Positions 55,499 to 63,935 of a stretch of 64,000 bases of DNA are shown piece by piece (position 1 is the first letter of the stretch; every line of letters begins with the position of its first letter). The notes beneath the pieces were generated by a model. It saw only the letters and a list, made by a program, of their open reading frames with translations. It was not told the DNA's origin and ran no database searches. The DNA lies in the NCBI RefSeq assembly GCF_001183985.1, contig NZ_LFZW01000001.1, forward strand, positions 2,429,357 to 2,493,356, in the 5' to 3' direction. The stretch is from Peribacillus loiseleuriae (GTDB lineage: Bacteria; Bacillota; Bacilli; Bacillales; DSM-1321). Both the position numbers and the translations under genes were made by a program.

Positions 55499-56259
55499 AA
55501 AAATTTCATGGGAAAGTAATACTTGTGACGGGAGCTAGTCGAGGAATAGGAGCTTGTATTGCTCGTGCATTTGCTAAGGAAGGAGCCTTGGTGATCATTA
55601 ATTACCTGCAAAACCAAGAGGCAGCCAAACAAGTTGCTCTAGAATGTACTAAACTTGGTGGTGAAGGGTGGGCTATACAGGCCGATGTAACTTCTGAATC
55701 GTCAGTCAATCAGATGATAGAAGAAGTATTGGAAGCAGGGAAAATTGATGTTCTCGTGAATAATGCCTTTAAATCTTACATTTTTGATGCCAATCAACGA
55801 AAAATGGCATGGGAGCTAAACTGGGAAGATTATCAGCTGCAAATTGACGGAACCTTGCGTTCGACACATTATATGTGTCAGGCAGTCCTGCCTATTATGA
55901 AAAAACAGAGTTATGGCAGCATCATTAATATGACTAGTAACTTAGTTGAAAGACCGATTGTTCCTTATCATGAATACACTACAGCTAAAACCGCACTTAT
56001 GGGTTATAGCCGTAATCTAGCTGCGGATCTGGGACCTTTTGGTATTAGGGTTAATTGTGTTGCTCCGGGCCTTGTCTATCCGACGGATGCAAGTAAGGGT
56101 ACAAAAGAAGAGTTAAAGGACCTCATCATATCCCAAACCCCTCTCCGTAGAATTGCTACCCCAGAAGATGTAGCAGGGCCCGTATTGTTTCTAGCCTCAG
56201 ATTGGAGTCAGTTTATGACAGGACAAACTTTATTTGTCGATGGTGGGCTTGTCATGTAA
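55495..56259 (+). CDS. Short-chain dehydrogenase/reductase (FabG-like)
   Basis: 254-aa SDR: cofactor motif TGASRGIG (12-19), NNA motif in LVNNAFKS, catalytic Ser (NMTSNLVE), Tyr and Lys in YTTAKTA, and LFVDGGLVM near the end. It starts in ATGA overlap with the binding protein and is the last gene of the operon. A natural role would be reduction of the aldehyde made by the LuxC-like enzyme to an alcohol such as hydroxymethyl-pyrimidine or hydroxyethyl-thiazole (inference). Confidence 0.88.
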   Translation: MKKFHGKVILVTGASRGIGACIARAFAKEGALVIINYLQNQEAAKQVALECTKLGGEGWAIQADVTSESSVNQMIEEVLEAGKIDVLVNNAFKSYIFDANQRKMAWELNWEDYQLQIDGTLRSTHYMCQAVLPIMKKQSYGSIINMTSNLVERPIVPYHEYTTAKTALMGYSRNLAADLGPFGIRVNCVAPGLVYPTDASKGTKEELKDLIISQTPLRRIATPEDVAGPVLFLASDWSQFMTGQTLFVDGGLVM

Positions 56260-56740
56260 TATCGCGACAATCATTACTTAGAAAGTATGTCCTTATAATT
56301 TTTACTAAAGTTTATGACCTTGTAGAAAATAATGTCATTGAAGAAACATCCAATAATCTAATCTAGATACAGAAAGCAAGTTGTTTAGGCAGGTGGAATA
56401 AACAGATATTCCTAGTTGGATTTTAAGGGGGCATAAAATAAGGAATGTTAGAAAAATTCCTTTCCGCACTAATATCTAATAGTCGTAAAGTTTTGGATAC
56501 AATTAAAATCGACAGAAATATCGAAATGTTAAAGAAGTATTCTTGGTGATTAATAGTTATAAGGATGAAGGATATCATAGGTTATTCTTTGTAAATAGAA
56601 AGGTTTAGAAAGCATGTTTCGCGTGAAAAGGATTATTTAAAACTGGATTAAAATAGAATGGAATTCACTTGAAACATTCCAATTAATGTGTTAGATTTAT
56701 AGTTGTAATCTGAATAATCAAATAAATCGAATTATTAAAT
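56260..56740. other. Intergenic between the two TPP-controlled operons
   Basis: About 480 bp, AT-rich, no gene recognised. Confidence 0.45.
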
Positions 56741-56744
56741 TACT

Positions 56745-56910
56745 AGGGGATCCCTTGATAAGGGCTGAGAATAAAGTAGTTACTTTTTAAACCCTCAAAA
56801 CCTGAACAGGTTAGAACCTGCGTAGGAAAGTAGCGAATGTTTGTACTTGTTTGCATGTGAACAAATTTCAAACCAAACCACTTTTCTATTTAGGAGAGTG
56901 TTTTTTTTAT
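56745..56910 (+). promoter_or_regulatory. TPP riboswitch of the tenI-thiOSGF operon
   Basis: Second THI-box: GGGG, GGGCTGAGA (56762-56770), ACCCTC, AACCTGAACAGGTTAG and AACCTGCGTAGGAAAG at about 56814-56830. A hairpin CACTTTTC / GAGAGTG with eight T (about 56880-56910) is a plausible terminator. The tenI start is a further 90 bp downstream. Confidence 0.92.
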
Positions 56911-57000
56911 GGACAAAAAATGCTGAATGGGATTGATACTATATGGTTTTAGAAGAAGGTGTTCTAACGGCTTTTTAATTGGATTTAAGGAGAGATAAAG

Positions 57001-57609
57001 GTGAAGCTAATGGCTGTAACAGATGATATGCAATCAGTTCGTGATCTGGCATCTAAGATCATTGGGATAAAAGATAAGATCGATATTGTCCAAATACGCG
57101 AAAAAACAAAAACAGCTCAAGAAATCATCACCTTGCTCGAGTATATGGAAGAGGGTGGTGTTGAAAAAGATAAAATCATCCTAAATGACCGTTTGGATAT
57201 TGCTTTGTTAATGGGTATCCCCAGTGTTCATTTACCAGAAAAAGGTCTTCCTGTAAAACTGGTTAAACAAAATTTTCCTCATATAAGGGTTGGACGCTCT
57301 GTTCATTCTTATGAGGGAGCAAAGAAAGCGGAAAGAGATGGCGCGGACTATGTTTTATATGGTCATTGTTTTGAGACCAATAGTAAAAAAGGAAAGACTC
57401 CAAATGGCATTCAGCCTATTCTCGAAATGAAAGAGGAGCTAAGGATCCCTGTTTATGCTATTGGTGGTATTACATTGAATAAAATAGATACTTTGCAACA
57501 AGTGAAAGCAGATGGCATAGCGGTGATATCAGGGATTTTTTCCGCAGAAAAACCATTCACTTCAACAAAACAGTATTATGAGGCGATAAATCATGAATCA
57601 AAAATTTGA
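57001..57609 (+). CDS. tenI: Thiazole tautomerase TenI
   Basis: 202-aa TIM-barrel protein of the TenI/ThiE family. It aromatises the ThiG product (thiazole phosphate carboxylate tautomer). ThiE-like landmarks: VQIREKTKT, LNDRLDIALLMGIPSVHLPEKGLP, RVGRSVHS, YVLYGHCFET, VYAIGGIT. Its place as first gene with thiO-thiS-thiG-thiF marks it as TenI rather than thiamine-phosphate synthase. GTG start 57001 with AAGGAGAG upstream. It overlaps thiO by 17 bases. Confidence 0.9.
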   Translation: MKLMAVTDDMQSVRDLASKIIGIKDKIDIVQIREKTKTAQEIITLLEYMEEGGVEKDKIILNDRLDIALLMGIPSVHLPEKGLPVKLVKQNFPHIRVGRSVHSYEGAKKAERDGADYVLYGHCFETNSKKGKTPNGIQPILEMKEELRIPVYAIGGITLNKIDTLQQVKADGIAVISGIFSAEKPFTSTKQYYEAINHESKI

Positions 57610-58711
57610 AGTAGCCATAATTGGCGGCGGAGTAATTGGTTGCTCAATTGCTTATTATTTAGCAAAGGAAAAGATGAATGTGGCATTGTTTGAAGGCAAT
57701 CAAATAGGTTCGAAATCGACAAGTGCCGCAGGTGGTATGCTTGGAGCTCACTCTGAATGTGATGGGGATTTTGAAGTGTTTTTCCCTTTTGCAAGAAGCA
57801 GTCAGTATGCCTATTCCCAACTTAAAGAAGAATTAAATCATTTGAGCGGTTTCGATATAGGGTACAGAAAAGGTGGGATTTTAAAGCTGGCTTACAATGA
57901 ATCTGATAGAAATGGGCTTCGGTCCATCTTATCTCAACCGACTGTAAAATGGCTCGATAAAGAGGCTGTACGGGAGAGGGAACCTGATGTTTCTTCCAAT
58001 CTATTAGGAGCAGCCTACATGAAAGACGATGTCAATGTTATGCCAATCGCTGTTTGTCAGGCATTTGCCAAAAGTGCCCAAATACTTGGGGCTTCTCTGT
58101 TCGAATTTTCCCCTGTACTAGATATTCAAAAGAAAGATAATAGCTTCTTAATTCAAACAGCAACAAGTCATGTTGAAGCTAAGCATGTTGTGGTTGCCAA
58201 TGGGGTTTGGAGTACAACATTTTTTAAACAGCTTGGGTTAGACCATCAATTGACTCCTGTAAAAGGGGAATGTCTATCTGTAATAGATGAAAAAGCGACT
58301 TTAAAACATACAATCTTTCATGATCATTATTATATTGTGCCGAGAAATAACGGAAGGCTTGTGATTGGGGCTACCATGATTGAGAATGACTGGAATGAAA
58401 GAGTTAGTCTCAGTGGGATGGACACTTTAATTGCGAAGGCAAAAACGATGCTTCCGACTGTTGCAGATATGAAATTGGATTCATTTTGGGCTGGATTGCG
58501 TCCGCAAACATTTGATCAAAAACCATTCATCGGGCACCATCCTGAAGAAGAAGGGATTTTATTTGCTACAGGGCATTATCGAAATGGAATCCTACTTGCT
58601 CCTGCAACGGGGCAAATGATTCGTGATTTGATACTTAAAAGACAAATAAAAAACGAATGGGTGGAGGCCTTTAAAATCGACCGCCGCCAGCCATTGCTGT
58701 TAAGGAGGTGA
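57593..58711 (+). CDS. thiO: Glycine oxidase ThiO
   Basis: 372-aa FAD-dependent amino-acid oxidase that makes the dehydroglycine used for the thiazole ring. Dinucleotide fold IIGGGVIGCSIAYYLAKE at the N-terminus, GSKSTSAAGGMLGA, the ANGVWS block, and RLVIGATMIEN with FWAGLRPQTFD and TGHYRNGILLAPATG near the end, as in B. subtilis ThiO. It starts within tenI, so translation is coupled. Confidence 0.94.
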   Translation: MNQKFEVAIIGGGVIGCSIAYYLAKEKMNVALFEGNQIGSKSTSAAGGMLGAHSECDGDFEVFFPFARSSQYAYSQLKEELNHLSGFDIGYRKGGILKLAYNESDRNGLRSILSQPTVKWLDKEAVREREPDVSSNLLGAAYMKDDVNVMPIAVCQAFAKSAQILGASLFEFSPVLDIQKKDNSFLIQTATSHVEAKHVVVANGVWSTTFFKQLGLDHQLTPVKGECLSVIDEKATLKHTIFHDHYYIVPRNNGRLVIGATMIENDWNERVSLSGMDTLIAKAKTMLPTVADMKLDSFWAGLRPQTFDQKPFIGHHPEEEGILFATGHYRNGILLAPATGQMIRDLILKRQIKNEWVEAFKIDRRQPLLLRR

Positions 58712-58715
58712 AAAA

Positions 58716-58919
58716 ATGTCCATCATATTAAATGGAAATAATGTTGACCATCAAGAGGGAGTCAATACGGTTGAACAATTACTTTCCCACTATCATTTAG
58801 AAAACCGTATTGTCGTAGTTGAGGTCAACAAGGAAATTGTCATGAAAGAAAACTATAAAACAATGAGTCTCTCACATGGGGATGTCGTTGAAATTATTCA
58901 TTTTGTAGGAGGAGGATGA
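58716..58919 (+). CDS. thiS: Sulfur-carrier protein ThiS
   Basis: 67-aa ubiquitin-like protein ending in Gly-Gly (HFVGGG), the residue adenylated by ThiF and converted to thiocarboxylate as sulfur donor for ThiG. Internal VEVNKEIVMKENY and DVVEIIHFV are typical. AAGGAGGTG precedes the ATG, and it lies four bases after thiO. Confidence 0.94.
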   Translation: MSIILNGNNVDHQEGVNTVEQLLSHYHLENRIVVVEVNKEIVMKENYKTMSLSHGDVVEIIHFVGGG

Positions 58920-58922
58920 AAC

Positions 58923-59690
58923 ATGTTAAAAATTGCCGATCGCACGTTTCGATCAAGACTTTTGTTAGGAACTGGTAAATATCCATCGTTTGATATTCAA
59001 AAAAAGGCGGTAGAAGTATCGGAAGCAGAAATTTTAACCTTTGCTGTTAGAAGAATGAATATTTTTTCAGAGGAGCAACCCAATTTTCTTGAACAACTAG
59101 ATTTGTCTAAATATACGCTTCTTCCTAATACGGCTGGTGCAAAAACAGCTGAAGAGGCGGTGCGGATTGCGAAACTGGCAAAAGCTTCTGGATTATGTGA
59201 CATGATTAAAGTGGAAATAATTGGAGATGATCGAACACTTTTACCAGATCCTGTTGAAACATTAAAAGCCTCTGAAATGTTATTGGAAAAAGGATTTATT
59301 GTTTTACCTTATACATCCGATGATGTTGTGTTAGCAAGACGTCTTGAAGAACTTGGGGTACACGCTGTTATGCCAGGTGCATCACCGATTGGTTCTGGTA
59401 AGGGAATTATCAATCCACTTAACTTAAAGTTTATTATTGAACAGTCTTCGATTCCGGTGATCATTGATGCGGGTATTGGTTCACCTAAAGATGTAGCATT
59501 TGCGATGGAACTTGGTGCGGACGGAGTGTTACTAAATACAGCTGTTTCAGGTGCGAAAGACCCTGTTAAAATGGCTCAAGCAATGAAGCTGGCAATAGAA
59601 GCAGGGAGATTAGGTTTTGAAGCTGGAAGAATAGAAGAAAAAGAGTATGCGGTAGCGAGCAGTCCAACAACTGGAATGGTGACATCTTGA
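58923..59690 (+). CDS. thiG: Thiazole synthase ThiG
   Basis: 255-aa TIM barrel that joins deoxyxylulose phosphate, dehydroglycine and ThiS thiocarboxylate. The Schiff-base Lys96 is in MIKVEIIGD. Also [32 protein letters not shown] and [31 protein letters not shown]. Its stop overlaps the thiF start (TTGA). Confidence 0.96.
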   Translation: MLKIADRTFRSRLLLGTGKYPSFDIQKKAVEVSEAEILTFAVRRMNIFSEEQPNFLEQLDLSKYTLLPNTAGAKTAEEAVRIAKLAKASGLCDMIKVEIIGDDRTLLPDPVETLKASEMLLEKGFIVLPYTSDDVVLARRLEELGVHAVMPGASPIGSGKGIINPLNLKFIIEQSSIPVIIDAGIGSPKDVAFAMELGADGVLLNTAVSGAKDPVKMAQAMKLAIEAGRLGFEAGRIEEKEYAVASSPTTGMVTS

Positions 59691-60703
59691 CGAATCGATA
59701 TTCAAGACAGGAATTATTTTTAGGAAGTAAGGCACAAGCCAAAATAAAAGAGGCGAGTGTAATCATCATTGGTGCTGGAGCTCTTGGATCTGCAAGTGCA
59801 GAAATGTTAGCGAGAGCTGGAATCGGGCGTCTAACGATAGTCGATCGAGATTATGTCGATCTAAGCAATTTACAAAGGCAGCAATTATATACGGAAGAAG
59901 ACGTAAGAAACCAATTACCAAAAGCCATTGCTGCCAAAACAAGACTCGAACAAATCAACAGCGAAATTATTATTAATAGTTTCATACAGGATGTTAACGG
60001 GCTGAATATTGAAGAATTGATAGAAGATCATTCAGTGATTGTGGACGCTACTGATAATTTTGAAACTAGTTTAATTGTGAATGATGCAGCTTTGAAACAT
60101 AGAATTCCATTTCTATTTGGAGCATGTGTTGGAAGTTATGGACTTACATATCCGATTATTCCGGGAGAAACACCTTGTTTACACTGTTTATTAAATCATT
60201 TGCCAATGGATGGGATGACATGTGATACTGTTGGCGTGATAAGTCCGATCGTTCAAATTACTGCGGCATTACAAGTTACACAAGTTTTACAGATTCTTTC
60301 AGGAGAAACACTTTTTCCGATGCTTCAATCAATGGATATTTGGAAAAATGAAAAAGCGGAGATCAATGTGACTCAGTTAAAAAATAAACTTTGTCCAACA
60401 TGTGGAGAACATCCATCCTACCCTTTTTTACTGTTTGAAAACCAAATGAAAACAGATGTATTATGTGGAAGAGATGCTGTCCAGCTTCGACCAGGGCTAA
60501 AGCCGAAAACTTATTCCCTCCCTTACTTGTTGGAGAGATTGAAGAATCACGTTACTAATCCTGTATTAAACCGATATTTGCTTTCATGTAAATTTGAGGA
60601 TTATCGAATCGTTTTCTTTGAGGATGGCCGTTCGATTATTCACGGTACGAATGAAGCGAAAAAAGCGCGAGCTGTCTATAAACGATTCATTCAATTTTAT
60701 TAG
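59687..60703 (+). CDS. thiF: ThiS adenylyltransferase ThiF
   Basis: 338-aa E1-like MoeB/ThiF enzyme. It has [29 protein letters not shown] (Arg finger), [15 protein letters not shown], zinc cysteines C-x2-C (CLHC and CPTC) and an active-site Cys region [12 protein letters not shown]. It activates the ThiS C-terminus with ATP. TTG start, coupled to thiG. The last about 80 residues extend beyond MoeB, as in Bacillus ThiF. Confidence 0.93.
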   Translation: MTNRYSRQELFLGSKAQAKIKEASVIIIGAGALGSASAEMLARAGIGRLTIVDRDYVDLSNLQRQQLYTEEDVRNQLPKAIAAKTRLEQINSEIIINSFIQDVNGLNIEELIEDHSVIVDATDNFETSLIVNDAALKHRIPFLFGACVGSYGLTYPIIPGETPCLHCLLNHLPMDGMTCDTVGVISPIVQITAALQVTQVLQILSGETLFPMLQSMDIWKNEKAEINVTQLKNKLCPTCGEHPSYPFLLFENQMKTDVLCGRDAVQLRPGLKPKTYSLPYLLERLKNHVTNPVLNRYLLSCKFEDYRIVFFEDGRSIIHGTNEAKKARAVYKRFIQFY

Positions 60704-61260
60704 GATTTATTATTTGGTTTAACGGTGGACCGCATTGTTATTTTAATTGTTCATTAGTGATCTAAATGAATAATACCAAATTGTACACTAGCTAATACAT
60801 CTAAAAGATATTGAAAAAATTAAAGCTTTACTTAATTCTTTACAACTCGATCATAAACAGAAAGAAAAGGTCAATGAACTTCGAAAATAAAGCAAAAATG
60901 ACCCAATCTGAATTTTGGAACCAATAAATTAGCTTCATTAGATATATAGAATTGAATGAATTGGATTAGTTGGAACGCCGTATGCGATGAAAGTTGCACC
61001 TACGGTGTGAGCGAGGGGAAAAGGGAGCGATAAATTCAAACCCTTACCTATTCGTCATGAATAAGACTTCCAAAAAGGTCTGGATATTTATGTTAATTTT
61101 AGTGTGTGGATTGTAAAGAAATGTAATTACACTATAGTTTAGTTTAAAGAAGATTACAAAATATTTAAAGGATAAACGCATAGAACATCGCTCCGAACGC
61201 GGGATAACCTGTTCAATGAAAGGGTACTATAAAAGAGAACAAGCCTAAGAAATGGATAAG
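60704..61260. ncRNA. Group II intron 3' fragment (second copy) and spacer
   Basis: Domain V is readable at 60975-61008 (ACGCCGTA paired with TACGGTGT, GCGATGAAAG loop). A domain VI-like stem (AGGGAG...CCCTTACC) and a 3' end near CTATTCGTCAT follow. Upstream bases from about 60840 are shared with 14810-14900. No reverse transcriptase. The remainder up to the decarboxylase is gene-free. Confidence 0.6.
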
Positions 61261-61273
61261 GAGTGGGAGGGCG

Positions 61274-62992
61274 ATGGATAACATGATGACTGTGGGCAGC
61301 TCTGGCACGCAAACCGGAACGCCTCAAAAAACGGTTGGCCAGTATTTGTTCGATTGCCTGAAGCTGGAGGGTATTACCGAAATTTTCGGCGTCGCAGGGG
61401 ACTATAATTTTACACTGCTCGATACTTTGAAGCGGTATAACGGCATCCGGTTTATAAGTGGACGGAATGAACTAAACTCGGGTTATGCCGCGGATGGCTA
61501 CGCAAGAATCAAAGGCATTTCCGCTCTTATTACAACCTTCGGAGTCGGGGAGCTCAGCGCCTGCAATGCGATAGCGGGAGCCAACAGCGAGCATGTGCCA
61601 ATAATTCACGTTGTGGGTGCGCCTCCTGATAAGGATCAAAAGGAGCACAAGCTGATGCACCACACCCTAATGGATGGGAATTTTGATGTCTTCCGCAAAG
61701 TGTACGAGCATATTGCGGTTTATACCGCGGTGCTTACGCCGGAAAACGCCAAGATTGAAATTCCGGCTGCGATTCGCATTTCGAAGGAAAAGAAAAAGCC
61801 GGTATACCTGGTTGTTGCCGATGATTTAGTGACCAAGCCGATCACGGCTCGTGAAGAGCCGATGTCGCCGCGTCCAATGTCCAACTTGAAAACCCTTCAG
61901 GCCGCGGCAGATCATGTCCGACAGCTGCTGGAGCGTGCCCACCGGCCAGCCATTTTGGTGGACGTCAAAACGATGCGTTTCGGCCTTCAGACAGCAGTTC
62001 GGCAGCTGGCCGAAGCCATGAACGTGCCTGTTGTGACGATGATGTTCGGGAAGGGAGCATTCGACGAAACCCATCAGAATTATTACGGAATGTATCTAGG
62101 CTCTTTCGGAAGTTCCGAAGTCCAAAGCATGGTAGAAAATGCAGACTGTATCATTGCGGTCGGCATGGTATGGGCGGACACCAACACCGCAAATTTTACC
62201 GCAAAGTTGAACCCACTGGTGACTGTCAATATTCAACCGGATATGGTCAAGGTTGCTGAGGCGGAATATCCGAATGTTCTAGCAGCCGACATGCTGCAAG
62301 CAGTGCAGAAAGTGGGTTACAAGGGCAAAGGGCTGGCGGGAAAATTGTCATTTCCTTACGATCAAGTCACAGCTAGTGCCGACGAACCTCTAATGGCGGC
62401 AGGCTATTATCCCCGTTTTCAGCGCATGCTGAAAGAAAGTGATATTGTGATCGCCGAGACCGGGACGTTCTATAATGGAATCGCGGAGGTGAGACTGCCG
62501 AGCAATGTAACATATATTGGTCAAGGAGGCTGGGGGTCCATTGGTTACGCCACACCATCGGCCTTCGGTGCCAGTATTGCCGCGCCGGAACGTCGGGTGC
62601 TACTGTTTACGGGGGACGGCTCCCTTCAGCTGACAGCCCAAGAAATCAGTTCCATGCTTTATTACGGTTGCAAGCCCATAATCTTTGTCTTGAACAACGA
62701 TGGTTATACGATCGAGAAATATTTGAATGTCAAAACAGAGGATCAAAAGTACAACCAAATCCCTCGATGGTCTTACACCAAGCTGGCCGAAGCCTTTGGT
62801 GGCAAAGCGTTTACCGTTACGGTTCGGACCTATGGAGAGCTTGATCAGGCTATAACCCGAGCTGAAAAGGAATGTGCCGAAAGACTCTGTATCATTGAAA
62901 TGATCGCCGGGAATCCGATGGACGCACCCGAATATATGAGACGGATGCGCAGTTATATGGAGAAGCAGGAGAAGCAGCGTAGCCAGAAATAG
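61274..62992 (+). CDS. TPP-dependent 2-oxoacid decarboxylase (indolepyruvate/pyruvate decarboxylase family)
   Basis: 572 aa, non-oxidative decarboxylation of a 2-oxoacid to an aldehyde. The catalytic Glu66 lies in GRNELNSGYAADGYAR, the substrate-site His pair in LMHHTL, and the TPP/Mg motif in GDGSLQLTAQEISS...NNDGYTIE. It resembles IpdC/PDC-type enzymes (substrates such as indolepyruvate, phenylpyruvate or branched oxoacids). GGAGTGGGAGG lies before the ATG. It is markedly GC-richer than its flanks and sits just inside a Tn7-like end at 63175, suggesting horizontal acquisition. It consumes TPP, made by the neighbouring operon, but is separated from it by an intron scar. Confidence 0.93.
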   Translation: MDNMMTVGSSGTQTGTPQKTVGQYLFDCLKLEGITEIFGVAGDYNFTLLDTLKRYNGIRFISGRNELNSGYAADGYARIKGISALITTFGVGELSACNAIAGANSEHVPIIHVVGAPPDKDQKEHKLMHHTLMDGNFDVFRKVYEHIAVYTAVLTPENAKIEIPAAIRISKEKKKPVYLVVADDLVTKPITAREEPMSPRPMSNLKTLQAAADHVRQLLERAHRPAILVDVKTMRFGLQTAVRQLAEAMNVPVVTMMFGKGAFDETHQNYYGMYLGSFGSSEVQSMVENADCIIAVGMVWADTNTANFTAKLNPLVTVNIQPDMVKVAEAEYPNVLAADMLQAVQKVGYKGKGLAGKLSFPYDQVTASADEPLMAAGYYPRFQRMLKESDIVIAETGTFYNGIAEVRLPSNVTYIGQGGWGSIGYATPSAFGASIAAPERRVLLFTGDGSLQLTAQEISSMLYYGCKPIIFVLNNDGYTIEKYLNVKTEDQKYNQIPRWSYTKLAEAFGGKAFTVTVRTYGELDQAITRAEKECAERLCIIEMIAGNPMDAPEYMRRMRSYMEKQEKQRSQK

Positions 62993-63028
62993 TCCCGAAT
63001 AACAAGAGTGTTCCTGAAAAATGGATTT

Positions 63029-63175
63029 GATGTTCAACAATTGGGCGCGTTTGTTGAACATCATAGGTAGAAAATGATCAAACTTTTATATAAAAATCAA
63101 ACTTAATTCTTCTTAATTACCATAAAAAAACAGGTTTTTAAGGTATTTTTGATCAAACTTTATTTCAAAACAACA
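63029..63175 (-). repeat. Tn7-like transposon end, spaced type (interior to the left), shortened
   Basis: Minus-strand terminus TGTTGTTTTGAAATAAAG (63175-63158), then TTTGATCAAAAATACC and a distal AAAGTTTGATCATTTTCTACC shared with 49081-49274 and 8504-8692. About 45 bases of the middle are deleted relative to those. Its inner boundary is a perfect inverted repeat, GATGTTCAACAA / TTGTTGAACATC (63029-63062), just behind the decarboxylase gene. Confidence 0.7.
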
Positions 63176-63526
63176 ACCTGCCATTTAGTTGAATAAGGAG
63201 GGGGTTAACGTCTTTCGTTTTTATTGTTTATAAATCGTTAATACATCAACGCTTTTGACTTCTGAATAAACCTCTCAACTGCATAATAACAATAAAAAAT
63301 TTTCGTATTTCTTATTTTGTATTGGCGTTTTGTTTTTGGTATTAAGTGGATTCGGATCAAAATCTCCAACAAGTGGTTTGAAAATTTTTTTTAATAGTTT
63401 TCTGTTAATTGAGATTTTATCAATAGTTATTGCGTTGTTTAGAATTTTTAATGATAAGACTAAATAAATATATTAACTCATATTTATTAGAGTTCAACCT
63501 TTTACTTCACTAAAATTATTTAACGA
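63176..63526. other. Possible small membrane-protein remnant in an otherwise gene-free stretch
   Basis: A frame ending at TAA 63465-63467 encodes about 55 residues with two hydrophobic stretches (SYFLFCIGVLFLVLSGFGSK; FLLIEILSIVIALFRIF) but has no standard start codon or ribosome site nearby. It is therefore probably a remnant. Confidence 0.35.
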
Positions 63527-63935
63527 CTAATCAACAAATTCAAGGTTTATATCTCCATTATTCGTGCTGACATCTAAAGTCTTAGCACCCCCACCTTTAT
63601 TTTCTGGGAGATTATTTTTTTCCTTTGGAGGCGTTGCTTGAAATACTAAAGACATCATATGAACCCTTCACGGTTCCAGTAATATCGCCATTTTTTGATT
63701 TTAATTTCAATGTGTCGTCAACCGCAACTTTTGTCACCTCTATATTGCCATTTGAAATGGATGCATCAATGGAACCTTTAATACTCACTTCTGACAAAAT
63801 CATGTCGTCATTTTTGGTTTTCAATTTCAAAATCTTATCAGCCGATACGTTAGTAACTTCAATTTTCCCATCTGAAGTTGCTGCATCGACGGAACCAGTT
63901 ATGTCCACTTTAGAAAAGACAATACTATCTTATGA
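63527..63935 (-). pseudogene. DUF4097-type beta-repeat protein, truncated and frameshifted
   Basis: Minus strand: repeats of the form V-D-I-T-G-S-V-D-A-x-T-S-D-G-K-I-E-V-T (three copies), typical of DUF4097 beta-helix proteins. The frame is lost at a seven-base T-run at 63614-63620 (A-run in the gene); one base fewer restores NNLPENKGGGAKTLDVSTNNGDINLEFVD (stop at 63527). The N-terminal half is absent, being replaced by the rightward gene that begins at 63932. Confidence 0.7.

Noticed and set aside
57001-57609. Thiamine-phosphate synthase ThiE instead of TenI
   Set aside because: The folds are homologous, but the gene opens a thiO-thiS-thiG-thiF operon, which is the standard TenI position in Bacillus. 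A residue-level comparison would settle it.
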